A stretch of 64,000 nucleotides of DNA from Linyphia triangularis (Eukaryota; Arthropoda; Arachnida; Araneae; Linyphiidae): the NCBI GenBank assembly GCA_963978545.1, contig OZ021723.1:96550002-96614001 (forward strand). Reading direction: 5' to 3'. The notes under the pieces were generated by a model, which was given only the letters and a program-made list of their open reading frames with translations, made no database searches and was not told where the DNA came from. Positions 12,311 through 24,123 of the stretch are shown here, piece after piece. The translations under genes were made by a program, and so were the position numbers. Numbering within the stretch: position 1 is the stretch's first letter; each line of letters begins with the position of its first letter.

Positions 12311-13436
12311 TTACAGTTTCTTAAGATACCAGTGTATATTGAAAATTACATGTTTTTAGTGAAAATGACGAGGTTTGCTTTTTAACTTACCATATTTTCT
12401 TTATCTCTTTAGATTTAATTGAAATGATACATATTTTTCAATAGTAATAAATTCATTATAAATTAAACCCTTTAATACTGATTATTGCAATTCAAAGAGT
12501 ATAATTTAGGGCAGGAATACAACTAGGAATAAAAATATCCATTCAGTAGTTTATATTAACTTAATTTTGAGTCTGAATGTTTTTTATTAAAAAATTTTGA
12601 TTCTGAAAAACTTTTAAAAACAAAATTCAATGAAACAAAGCTATTTAAGGTATATTTAGTATACTTTTAAGTACCCTGTGGCGAATAATTGTGTATCATT
12701 TGCGATTTAAATTAAAAATCTAAATTAAAATTTCAAAACAAGTTATACCTGCTGCCTTTAAACTCTAATTAACTATTACATTGATCTAAATAAGAAAATA
12801 AATTTTTATGCAGATATAATAGTTTTCCAAAATTTAGAAGAGTGAATAAAATTAATGAAAAATTATCCAATGCACAATTAAACTTTTATCACCTTGAAAA
12901 ATTAGAAAACTTTAAAATAGCTTCCTTTGAACCTTCTGCAAATGAGATATTTAACATAGGTTTCAATGGAATCTTAAGAGTTCAGAGTTCCAATTAACTC
13001 CACTGGGAATGAGTTTACAAAGCTCCACCCAAAAGTGTCAGTTCATATCTCCAATCACCCTTCAACGTTACATCTGCAAATTAAAAGTGCCCTACAACCT
13101 TTTCCCCTAACCCCATTGTTACACAGCCCTCTTATCAAGCCAAAGATAATTCCCATATCCTCTACGATTGTGCCCTAATGGAGTCAAGTCATGAAACGCT
13201 CTCGAAACTGCTCTGAAGAGCAATCGCGCGAACTGCCAGCAATGTTCGCGAACAATTTCCGAAAGCCGTCGGGGAGTGAGCAAATTAGATTATTGGACTA
13301 CGGCATTCGCACTGGAAGGTCGTTTGAGAAATGGAAGAGGAAGGGAGGAAGGAGTAATTTTCCGGAACTGGAAAACTGGATATTCCGGAGAGAGGAGTTT
13401 TGATGAAGCTGCTGAGAAGAGGGATTAGGAATGTGG
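12311..13436. other. AT-rich, then a GC-richer unique patch (13000-13436)
   Basis: 12311-12999 shows nothing. 13000-13436 is visibly less AT-rich and contains overlapping 60-70 codon frames on both strands with no recognisable domain. These could mark conserved non-coding DNA or an old decayed repeat. No splice signals convincingly bound a frame. Confidence 0.25.
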
Positions 13437-13640
13437 AGAAGGAGAATTGTGGAAATGATTGCGAAGGTTTGAGCTGTGTATTATTCATTTAGAGACTGAA
13501 TTCGGGAACTGATTTTTTTTTTGTTCATTCTCAAAATTGAGGATATAAATGAATGGCATCCGGCAATCTAATCAAATAACATTGATCAGTTGCTCACAGG
13601 AGATTTCAACGCCATCTGTTGATGGGAAATCTATTTTTTT
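13437..13640 (+). repeat. Dispersed repeat family C, longest copy
   Basis: This copy extends past the part shared with 12148-12310 to TTGCTCACAGGAGATTTC and CGCCATCTGTTGATGG. That tail is also seen at 24768-24860 (TTGCTCACAGACATC, CGCCATCTTTTGATG) and more weakly at 11518-11590. The ends are not defined. Confidence 0.6.
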
Positions 13641-13872
13641 TTTATTGCTGGAAAACAAACTGAAGCATTTCTGTTCAAAAAGCATTGTCCCACTCTCAAG
13701 AGTTAATTAATTTTCTTGCTATAATTTGATCATCCTTTATATTAAAATGTTAAATTGAAGAGTGCCTTACACAAAAATGATGAGTATTAAGGGTAAGATA
13801 AGGAAGGATAATTTTATTGAAGATGTCAATAAAAAAAATTGTGAAGGTCACATTTACTAATTTCAATGTATC
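13641..13872. other. AT-rich spacer
   Basis: Nothing recognised between repeat C and the foldback element. Confidence 0.45.
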
Positions 13873-14117
13873 TATACTAAACTTCAACTTAACTAGACAT
13901 CACTTAGACGATAGATCGTCACAGTGCTCATAGGTATTTAATCCATTTTAGCGGCGTGAAAGCATAATGTTCGCCAAACCACAACCCTGTAGAGAACAAA
14001 AGGCTCTAAGGTTTGGCGAGAATTATATCTTCACTCCGCCAAAATGTATTAAATACCTATGAGCACTGTGACGATCTATCGTCTAAGTGATGTCAATTTA
14101 AGTTGAAGTTTAGTATA
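13873..14117. mobile_element. Foldback/near-palindromic element with ~105-bp arms
   Basis: The two halves are reverse complements over about 105 bp each. The left arm runs from TATACTAAACTTCAACTTA (13873) to TCGCCAAACC (about 13980). The right arm runs from GGTTTGGCGA (about 14010) to TAAGTTGAAGTTTAGTATA (14117). The outer roughly 75 bp are almost identical, including CATCACTTAGACGATAGATC. The inner 30 bp are more diverged around a loop of about 30 bases. TA at both outer ends is compatible with Tc1/mariner-type target duplication. Transcribed, it would form one long hairpin. Confidence 0.88.
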
Positions 14118-16057
14118 ATGTGAAGAAGGATGTTTTATAACATCACATGCTGCACAATGTAATGTGTCAACAATAAGAAAATGTCAAAAGGCCAAAAATA
14201 TCCAAACAGTTTGTATTGATTTGATATAAACAGAAAAGTCCAAGCTTTGCGATAAACTTGGAAAGGAAATTCATCACCCAATATTTAAGTTCCGTTTTTT
14301 AATTACTAATATAAATAAGCTGCAATATAATACATTTCACAGATTTTTTTTTATAATAATAAAAAAATTGAAAACCATCAATATAATGTTGACAAACCGT
14401 AAAAAAAAAAGCTTATTATGCATACAAAAGAAGCGATTAATTTTTTATATCGAAGTTGATATGTTTGTATGATATTTAATATATTTGGTTCATCAGTTAA
14501 AGATAGAACGAAATTAATAATTTAGTAAAAAAAAACAAGCACATTATATAATAAATGCGCGTCATTTTATGTAAATTTAATAAGAGAATGGTAATTGAAA
14601 AGCGCAATTTACGCCTACGTAAAAATTGAGAAATGACAGGGAACAAGGTATATGCATTAACAGAGCCTTTTTTAGATACAATTTATAAAAAAAAGTTATT
14701 TCCTTTGTGTGTTAAGGCTAAGTGACTTTTGACAAGATAATTGGATGACTTCAAGTTTTTAAACCATAGCTATCAAACTCCCACTAACTCATGAGCTATT
14801 TATTTTTAAACAATTTATTATGAAGAAAAATGTTATACATTTAGGAATGTCAGTGTATAAAAATATTGATAGAAAAATCTCATAAAATATTGTGTTTGTA
14901 CTTGAACGTAGATGTTCTATGGAATATTATGTTTAATTCTTTGAATTCTTGCAAATAAGTTCATTAATTTCTTTGAAAAATGTTTTAATTCAAAACAATC
15001 ATTTTTGATTTTTAGTGCATTTTTGGTAGCTTTATTTTTAGTATTTTATAATTATTTAAATACCAAACAATTCGAAGTAATATTTAAAAACTTTATGGAG
15101 TGTGAAAAATGATTGCCAATTTTTGCACTCCGTGTGAAAAGGAGTTGCAAATTGTGATTTTTTAATGGAGTGTATAATTTAAAATTTGTGTTTAAAGGTG
15201 CATTTTAGTTAGTTACAAGCATGTCATGTGTTTCCAATTGGTGAAACCAAACTTCGCGGAATGAATTTCATTGAACATAAAAGCATAAGAACGTATATAC
15301 ATAAATAAATGAAAGGTAAACAAGCCTGGATTCTTGAAAAATAATTCTTAGCCCTGCGTCTCTATATTAGTTATAAATTAGGAGCTTATGTACTTTGTAT
15401 TTGGTTTGTCAACACTAAAATAAAAAGGAAATTAAAAATTTTGTAAGGAATGAAGTTTAAATAGGAAATGTTTAAATACTTTTACATAATTAAATACGTG
15501 CAGTTAAATACAAACACAAAATTTAAATTGTAAGGTTTTGTTGATAAAAAAAGTTACCTTTAGTCAATTTCAGAGAATTTTAAAATTGTTTTAAATGGTT
15601 TTTGCTTCAAACTTGTGAGTCTATTTCTGAAAAAGTTCATTGAGTGTATTTGGCAAATGTTTTAAAGTAAAATATTCGACAGAATTTGAGAAAAGGGCAT
15701 TAGCATGGATAATTTGTAATTGAAAAATCATTCTTTACATTATGCAAAATTTATCTTACAGAAAATCACTAATGAAAAACATTTTTTAAAATAGTTCTTA
15801 TAGTTTTATCATCTATTGTTTTATAACGATTAAACTTATGGTCCTATTCAAGTATATTAAAACTCACAAAAGAAAATTTGACATAATCCATCTAGGGTTT
15901 CAGTGACTAGATTTTCCAGATGCCTCATAGACATTTAATAGTCAGAAGCAATCAATGTATATCCTGCTATATTTCATAAACCATAAATATCGAGCACGAA
16001 AATGGGCTTTCAGGAAAAAAAAATTTCTTTCAGGAGTGTTGAAGAAAATTATCAAAA
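14118..16057. other. AT-rich, nothing recognised
   Basis: A short set of GGAGT/CACTCC words around 15097-15170 can pair weakly. No gene or bounded transposon seen. Confidence 0.45.
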
Positions 16058-16066
16058 CATAAAAGT

Positions 16067-16352
16067 GTGCTAAAAGGCTTTAAGTCACCGATCTCATAAG
16101 CTGTAGATCGTGGGTTTTGGTTCTCCCCTGAAAAATACTGATGTGTAGGATAATGGGTGCTGGTGCATATTAAAAAGGCTGCTGGCTCGATGTCCTCTCA
16201 TTGGTGTGGTGGGGTTGAACTGATAGATATGTACGATAAGGTTTCGATCTCGTAATCTTATAGTATTCAAAATTACAAGCCGTATTTAGTTGCAATAAGC
16301 ACTTCCTTATGGCAGAAATAAACAGCCGGAAGCATGCAAACCAAACCAAAAC
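16067..16352 (+). mobile_element. SINE-like element, family S2
   Basis: A 9-bp direct duplication CATAAAAGT flanks it at 16058-16066 and 16353-16361, extending to 12 bp with one mismatch. The 5' part resembles a tRNA (GGCTTTAAGTCACCGATCTC, then GATCGTGGGTTTTGGTTCTC in the B-box position), although the B box is degenerate. The 3' end is a CAAACCAAACCAAAACC tail, similar in style to the (CCAA)n tail of family S1 but with a different body. The minus-strand 61-codon frame over it is a shadow. Confidence 0.7.
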
Positions 16353-16361
16353 CATAAAAGT

Positions 16362-16925
16362 TTGGGATAATAATAATTCACTTGTAATCTTTAGTGCATT
16401 ATATTCACAGTAGTCAATAAATTATAAGGAGATTGTTGTGACATTGCGTTTTGAACAATTCTTATCGAAACTAAATCTTACAGGATGAAAAAACGAATTT
16501 TGGACAAAAAGTAAACGTGGATACATACATTTCTTAATCTTTCTTTCCTAAATATAATATGAATCCAACACAATTTTGAAATTTTAAACTGGAGTTTTGA
16601 CCCTAATAAAAAAGTATTAATTTATAGCAATCTAATAATACATCTAATGAACATGTCGTTCTAATTTTAATAAGCATACTGAATAATAAATGATATCCGA
16701 AAAAAAGAAGAAAAGATTTAGTCACCAGTTGGGACTATGGCACATTAAAGGCAAATATGAAAGTAAAGATTACTGGTTGGATGTCATCTGGAATATTCAG
16801 AGTTAAGGTTTAGTCTAAAAAGAAAGCAACCCCGAAAAGTGTTCAATACTTTCTATTTAATTGTTGCTATTGAAGCGTTATTAGTGAAAAAAGTTTAATT
16901 ATTTAGATAAAAATTAATTGAATGA
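16362..16925. other. AT-rich, nothing recognised
   Basis: No repeat end or exon seen. Confidence 0.45.
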
Positions 16926-17398
16926 TTTTGAGAGATTATTTCCACATAGTCTCAGCTGTACACATAAAAAGTTTTAAGAAAATCGGTTAATTTTTATAGG
17001 TTTTAGTCTGCTCTAAGCAGAATTAAATTATTTGTAGCAATCCTGTACACTATATGTCGCTTCAAAAAACAATATAATATCTATACACACATGTACTTAT
17101 AAAAAGTATTAGCTCATATAAAAATGTTTAAGAAGATAAAATGATACCTTCAGTTCCAGTCTTCTCTAAACAGCATTAATTTAATTAATAACTATAAACT
17201 ATTTGTATACATTGCTTCAAAGCAAAAACATAATATACACAAAAATCTAACAAAAAGTTTTAATAAAACGTTTTAAGAAGTTTTAAAGATTTCTTCAGTC
17301 TTCACTGAGCTTTAAATGACGCCAGTTTAATTGTGGCTACCAAGTATATGATCATTATGTATTGCTTCTAAACTGCAATACAATAACTATACAGACAT
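16926..17398. repeat. Diverged tandem triplication, unit about 150-155 bp
   Basis: Three units each contain a TTTTAAGAA-like start, a CAGT(C)-TCT-(A)AGCAG-like middle and a GCTTC...ATACA(AT)...ATCTATACACAC-like end. The GCTTC words fall at about 17059, 17214 and 17364, giving periods of about 155 and 150 bp. The units are strongly diverged. Function unknown. Confidence 0.55.
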
Positions 17399-18060
17399 AG
17401 TATTATTCATTTTAGAATCCTTGTTCCACATCACGATGTTTACTTCCCAGACTTCAAAGGAATACCCAAACATAAAAGAACCTAATCCAGAAATCCCGGA
17501 GCAAAGAGGAAACCAGGAGAAATAAATCGGGATAAAAATCAACCCATTCCTACATCTTCGCTTCCGAAGACACAGGAAGTCTTGCAAGGGTTCCATGAAT
17601 GAATGAAAAACCAAAGCCAAAATAAAAGTACTGGCCTGTGTTACTAACCCAAAAGCTACTGGGGGGAGTTCGATCAAGTCTCCTACCCCCACTCTTCTCC
17701 AATGTCTAGGAAAAGAATGGGATGAACGAAACGGGAAAACCGGCGCAGGAACAGAATAATAAAAAAAAAAAGGAACGCCGATACGGTAATTCTCCTGAGT
17801 AACTGCTTTTATCCGTACATTTTCGACCAAACATCCCCCCTCCTTACCTTGGTAACGAGATGAAGCAAAGCAAAATACGCAAAACAATGGCCCGACCCAG
17901 TTCTTTTGTGTTGGATGAAAGAAAAGAATGATCTCGTATGGAACATTGAAACATCCCCCGAGACGTCGTCGGCGGGAAGGCATGTCGCAAATCTTTTGCT
18001 AAATAATGGAGCACCCCCTCCAGCACCCCTCTGACCCCCCGTAGAAAGACAATACTTTAG
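17399..18060. other. GC-richer island with a 198-codon open frame of doubtful reality
   Basis: This is the longest clearly non-AT-rich stretch in the window. The minus strand from 17983 to 17387 is open for 198 codons. The predicted peptide is rich in Phe, Arg and Ser and shows no domain, signal peptide or family resemblance I know. An overlapping second frame (18026-17844) is also open. Runs of C (17831-17842, 18010-18041) and several TGTTTAC/GTAAACA-like words occur. I favour conserved non-coding or promoter-like DNA over a protein gene. Confidence 0.3.
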
Positions 18061-18557
18061 TATGGTTTTGGAGGATGTTCAAGCTTGTTTTTTATTTTTA
18101 GGGGGGATCGAAGGGGATGTTGTGGGCTTACTTCGGAATGTACATTCCTTGCTGTTGGGAAAATTCTTGTGGTTGAGCAATAAATTTGGTGATGTGTATT
18201 GATTTGGATTTGTTTTCGAATGGCGAAGTTTGAGAGAGTTTGTTGTCCAGAGAATAAATTTATGTACTTAAATAATTGCATTTTTAATGAAGTATGGTTC
18301 GAAATGGTTTTGTATAACCTTAACCAAGGATGTAGTGCAGGAATAACTTAGTGGATATGTATTCCACGACCTTTTCACCAGAAAAGACAACATTTTATTA
18401 CTTCCAGATCGAATATTGTGGTAAAATTTTTATTTTCGTTGAAAGCATTCAACTCCAATTTTTACTGTACATTATATTACTGGCAGTGTAGCACATTATT
18501 TTAAACACTTTTTTCCTTATAAACTAACTAAAATAATTCCTGGTACAGGATCATCTA
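18061..18557. other. AT-rich, nothing recognised
   Basis: No feature bounded by repeats or splice sites. Confidence 0.45.
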
Positions 18558-19104
18558 TCTCTCTCTATATAATATATATATAAAAACTAATGTATGTCTG
18601 TTTGTACTTTAAGCATTCCTACAACATTCATGCGATCGCGATGAAAATTTGGAAGTTGTTGAGTACACTCCCGAGCAGGTTTCTGGCATAAAAAAATTTT
18701 TAAATATCAGCCCCAGTTTTTTTTATTATTATTATTTAATATTCTAATAGGGCTACAACTCTGAAATTTTCAACGTAAGTAGTTTTGGCCTTCTAATTGG
18801 ACTTTTGAGAAAAATAATTTGAATATTTTAATTTATTTTTCAATTAGTGATTTTGTTAATTGATATTTTCACGAAAAGCAACTTTTAATAGGCCTAGAGC
18901 TCTGAAAATTTCAACATAAGTAGTTTTGCCCTTTTAATTTTTATTTTCACAAACACGTGATTGTATAAAACGGGGAATTTTTCTGTTGTTGTTTCTCAAC
19001 CATGCAGCTAGCTAAAAAATTGCATATGGTAAAAGCATTTGCAAATGGAAAATTGCATATGGTATTTCATACGGTTTTTTAGCGAAGCACGTGTACTCAG
19101 CTAA
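18558..19104 (+). mobile_element. Short non-autonomous Helitron, copy A
   Basis: The 5' end starts with TC followed by a CT/TA-rich leader and TGTATGTCTGTTTGT. The 3' end reads AGCGAAGCACGTGTACTCAG then CTAA, fitting the Helitron CTRR terminus, and is followed by T. The base before TC is A, so insertion is between A and T as Helitrons do. Internally it carries two or more diverged copies of the GAAATTTTCAACGTAAGTAG / AACATAAGTAG unit seen six times in the larger Helitron at 42322-44255. The exact 5' TC is ambiguous because of the CT repeat. No Rep/helicase coding is present. Confidence 0.78.
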
Positions 19105-20699
19105 TTATTTATAAAAAAAGATATTCTTGGATGATGCATAATTACATTTCGTAATAAATTAAAAATTCATGACGTTTCTACCAAGCATTCTGATCCGTGG
19201 TCTACTGGCCAGTATCAAAGGAAGTCAAAAGTTTTCTGTGGAGTTAAAAGGTTTGACTATTAATACATTCGTATATTCATAGATGTCAATATCCGTAGAC
19301 AAAATTTGATGTATATCAGTGCATTTCATTACTTTTTTTCAATAACTCAAATTATATGGAATCTCGTTCATTTATTTCGAAATGAGTTAAAATTGCATTT
19401 ATCTTAGTTCTTCAAATATCCAAATAAGTTACTTTTGAAAAAATTTCTCTTTTTTTTTTTCTTCTTCTTTTTTTTTATGGAGGATAATCACTAACTCTCT
19501 CTATTCTTAAAGTCAATGACAGAAATATCTGAATTAGATTACACATCTAAGTACTTAAGTGTTCTTTATTGATTAAAATTATACGTCATATGATGTGTGA
19601 CGAATGAGTCTAGAAGATTTTACTGGTCTCCGAAAGTTGGTAAAATTTAAATTTGAAAAACTTATATGGATTACAAGTGTATGCAGGCGTGTCTAATTCG
19701 TGACTGAATTGTTTTTCAGTAAGTTTCAATATTTTCATCGTCTATCGCATCTGCTGATTTTAGATGTTTAATATCTGATGCCTCAGGTTATGATTATGTT
19801 GACAAGTTTTTAAAATAATGCCTCTAAAAGTTTTATATGTTAATTTTTTCGTGCGATAAATTATTCAAAACATGAGCTTCATTAAGTATGTTTCTGAGAT
19901 ATTAACAACAATTTAAGTGGGAAAAAAAATCTGCAAAAATTTCCTCGCCATATTTGATATTTTTGCATTCATTTTTAATTATTTTCATAGTGTTCAAAAG
20001 AGATTGGTACTTTACAAAAGAGATTGAAATTGAATGTACTAAATATGGATAGATTTGGCACCGTTTGTTAAACATTTATAAATTATGTTATGCATTGAAA
20101 TATGACGAGTGAATTAGAATTCATTCTCATTATTTCATTTAATAAAATTTTCTTCTTGCTTCTTTGTGATTGTGATCTCATTTAATATACCTCAGTAAGC
20201 TTTGTAATGAGATTTTAAAGTATTTTACTGAAGGTGTCTATAATAAAAGGTATAGGATTTTAATCGTGTATTTTCAGAAAACTGACAGATGAAAAACTAT
20301 CTTCTAGCAATATTGGACGTAAAGCATTAACGTTCTGATGATGTTTAAGTTTTAAGACTTGAATTGATTGTATAAAAATACTTTAAATAATTTATAATTC
20401 AAGATTGTATCACAATTATAGAATTTTTTTTTATGAAACTTACCATTAATGGACCACACAAAACGCATAAGCATACTTTAAAACCAAATAATTCATATTA
20501 ATAAATTCCTACTTTCATAATTGGGTTTTACACTTTTCTTTTGTGTTTGAAACATTTGATACTGCTTAACTCAAACCTCCCAAAGTTTGTATTTCAAATA
20601 CGATGTCTCTCAAAGATTATGAATGACTTTTGGAAAATTCTCATTAAAACCAAATTGAAAATGGATAAATTCCTATCAGTATATTCACTTTAACGACTT
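19105..20699. other. AT-rich, nothing recognised
   Basis: No gene, RNA gene or bounded repeat identified. Confidence 0.45.
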
Positions 20700-21140
20700 C
20701 CCATGTTAGAAACAGCACTTCTAAGTGTTTTCTCATCATCAATACATCCTCTTTCTATTGGTAAAAGCCTAACTTTAACTAAGATATTCCCTTGAATTCC
20801 CTTGAAGGATCGTGTCCAGAATTCACACTGTCGTGATCACATTCCGTCCGATCATATTCCTCCTCACATACAAGGAATGCCAGTATATGCCTCACGTGAG
20901 CAATAATCGAGTATTGAATGCGATATGTTTCAATGGAAATTCCCTCCTTCAATCAAGCTTCTATTTGATAAGGTCGCAAATTCAGAACGGATATTGAATT
21001 TGCATGCTTTATGTGGCATTAGGGCGTATGGTGCGGTTTGGACTCGTTATGTCATTGGTGGGATGATATCGTGCCGTGTCTTACGATGTTGGTTGAGAAC
21101 TGACCTGTTCAGAGTCGGTGTGTGTCATGAATGTTAATTA
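20700..21140. other. GC-richer unique patch
   Basis: Two overlapping plus-strand frames (20812-20997, 20925-21137; 61 and 70 codons) encode nothing recognisable. Composition rises around 20960-21140. Possible conserved non-coding DNA or a decayed exon. I see no convincing acceptor-donor pair. Confidence 0.25.
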
Positions 21141-21286
21141 ATAAAGGATACATGATGTATGCTTAGAACTGAGTTGAATTAAGATGTAGCGTACCATGAA
21201 ATGTGATTTGTTTATATTTGGAGTGTTAATGAAGTTGTGTAGGTGCAGCTTGAGAATTTAAAGTTCAACGGCATCTGCAGCTGAAA

Positions 21287-22216
21287 CGAATGAACGATAT
21301 GAAACCATATTTTATAGGCAGACTGTAGAAGGCATGGGAAAACGAGTTATGCCTATAAAAAATCAGTTCCAAAAAAAATTGCCTATAGGTGGAGATGTTG
21401 GCGCTGCTCTCATTTGAAAATTTGCAAATCGTCATCGTAATTTTGTAATATTTCTAGTCCGTAGATGATAGAAGCGCAACGCATTCCGTTTAAAAAGATA
21501 AGAGGAAACGCTCAGTCAGCAATTCGTTCATTCCCTGTTGGTGTGTGGTAATATGCGACATACCTCAACTTGCTATGCTGGTAACTCTGTTTTATACGAG
21601 ACAGTGTAATGATGCGACGGCTCTTGGAGAATTTCAAAGGCTTCATAACCTGCGTAAAGACTCACTGTGTACCGCCCCATTCCTCGGACATCAATTCATG
21701 TGACTTTTGGCTATACGGGGTACCTTAAATCCTTTGTGTATGGTGGTGGCATTCCAAACGTGCGTGTCTTGAAGCAGAACATAAGGACGAGCCGTTGTAA
21801 ACACCCAAACTGACGGTTCACACTCATCTGCATTCACTGAACTAACACTTTTAAACACTAAATCATTGTTGACATTCTGAATAATCCCTTTTCTGCGCGT
21901 TCATTGTAGTGATTCACGTATTTCAGTTCCAGCAGTGTCAATTTTTCCCTTATTAGCAATTTTTGGAACTACAAATTTTTTTTTGGTGGAATTCATCTCC
22001 TCGCTCCTTCCATAGGCTACAGATAAAATATGGTTTCATTTCGTTCATTCATTTTTGAGGCAAATGCCGCCAAACAGGGAAAGTTATTTTATCACCACCC
22101 TGTGTGTATATATATAATATATAATCTGCCTCAAAAATGAATGAACGAAATAAAACCATATTTTATCTATAATATATATATATATATATTATAGATAAAA
22201 TATGGTTTCATTTCGC
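21287..22216 (+). mobile_element. Mariner/IS630-type transposon remnant with duplicated ends
   Basis: Inverted ends share ATGAATGAACGAAATGAAAC / ATATTTTAT: outward copies at 21287-21315 and 22022-22057, an inverted copy at about 22125-22165 and another at 22188-22216. The last two form a palindrome around a TA repeat. Between the first two, 21671-21785 translates (with one extra G in the GGGG at 21717-21720) to a peptide starting RPPHSSDINSCDFWL and continuing YLKSFVYGGGIP. That matches the PPRSPDLTPCDFFLWGYLK-type C-terminal motif of IS630/mariner-like DDE transposases; the SSD aspartate would be a catalytic-region residue. The rest of the transposase is gone, so the element is dead. Confidence 0.7.
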
Positions 22217-24052
22217 TAACTACTACTACTACACCAGTTTTCTTAAGAAACAGTTTATGGTGGGAGAGCTGCCTTTTAATTTTCATTCAATGGTGTTGTG
22301 CCTTAAGCTGAAACTGCTTGAAATCTGAACTATGAACCTAATACCGTATTGAGTATAATTGACTTTCATGAAGTGAGTTCTGGTAATCTGTATAAATGCT
22401 TCACATCATACAGAATAAAATTGATTTTTCCTATAGTTTCCGAATAGTTTGTTGTGGACTTCTTATAGGTTTATACTAGCCGATTTTATATTGATAATGG
22501 TTTGAGCCATGTATTTTTGTTGCCGTATGATCTTACCATCAAAAAATGAACAAAAACAATCGTTTATTTAAAAAAAAAAAAAAAAAAAAAAAAAACTTAC
22601 ACTTTTTAATAATTTTTCGAGAGTGTCAACTCATCAAGTGGTTAAGTTAGTCCATTAAACAATTTAAAAAAATCGATTTTTTTATTACCGACTGCAAACA
22701 GTTTTTTTTTTTTTTTTTTGAAATATTGAAATAATATCAAAATGTTTTTCTGATATCAATTACTCTTTAGAATATCTAACATAAATAAAAGACAATTCCT
22801 TTTCTGTTATCATTCATTACTTTTTGGCACTGACAACTTGGAGTAGAATTCTTTTTATTTAGATACGACTGCATTTAACAGCAGTTCATGCTTGCTTCAT
22901 AGACTTTTGCTGTGTAAAAAAAGAAATTACGTCATTGAAATAGCAATATGTCCAGTGCCTTAAAACGGAAAACTAAGAACCCTCTGTTGACTATTTATTT
23001 TAAATAAAATAAAGTTATTAAATATTTTCTTTCCTTTGTTGCGAAATACCTTAATATGCAGTTAATTTAGGAATTAAATTGGACTGAGTTAAACAATGTT
23101 AAATTCTCTTCGAGGAACCTATATAATAATATAATTCCCATGGCTGGCAGTATAACTATAGTTAAAAATAATTATAAATTAACTATAGAAATGAGTACTT
23201 ATGTATTCTAACTGATAATTCACTAGAAAAATTATACAATCATTTGAACAGTTATTTTCAAATATTTAGTTTCATAGAAGTTGGATACTCTCCTGTATTT
23301 AATTTTGTGGAATGCACCTTATTGATGAACACAATTTTATTCCAGGGAAACAGAAGTTGTGCTCAGAAATCATTTTTAATTAAAATGATTTCTGATCTCT
23401 ACAAAATTCATTCTCCATTACAAAGAACGAACTAAAAAAAGTAATGAACACTGAGAATGCTTTTCATTTGCAATTATATTGCTTTTTCAGGTGGTGAGTC
23501 TTATTCCATCAAATTCAAAAAATAAACGGCTAAAAATTTAAATTTAAGAACAATATGCATCTAAATAATCAATAGGTTATTGAAAAGTTTTGATATAAAG
23601 TAAATAATTACTAAACTATATAAACAATATATTAAGAAATTTATATAAGTGAATCACATGAAATAATGGTAAATTTTCAATTTAGGTAAAATTTGCTTTT
23701 TAGTTCCAAGGGCGTTTTAAGTGTAAAATGAAAGTAACTTTTTCTTAGTTATTTATTTAAAAACATAATTACTAACTAAATCATTGTAATTTTTTTGCAC
23801 AATGCTTTCAATTTTTTACAATTAAGTTTTGTAAAATAAATTAATGTTTAGAAAAGGAAAATATATACATTAAAAAAAAATGCATTTTATTTAGTATTTT
23901 CAAATTGAAAATGAAAGCGACTTAAATAATATATTAAAAATTACAAATAAACAAATTTAATTCGTGTGGTAAATTAATAAAGAGCTAAATTTAACATTTC
24001 ATTAATAACTGATTAAGTCCCTCTAATTCCTTGGGTACTGTTTTTTCAGTTG

Positions 24053-24054
<2 letters not shown>
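22217..24054. other. AT-rich, nothing recognised
   Basis: Includes an A-tract at about 22568-22594 and a T-tract near 22700-22719. No gene seen. TTTTTCAG at 23482-23489 looks like an acceptor but no exon follows it. Confidence 0.4.

Positions 24055-24120
<66 letters not shown>
24055..24120. repeat. (AT)n microsatellite, about 33 units
   Basis: Perfect AT dinucleotide repeat. Confidence 0.97.

Positions 24121-24123
<3 letters not shown>

Noticed and set aside
23482..23492. TTTTTCAG followed by GTGGTGAGTC as an acceptor-donor pair
   Set aside because: It would leave a 3-bp exon; there is no supporting context.
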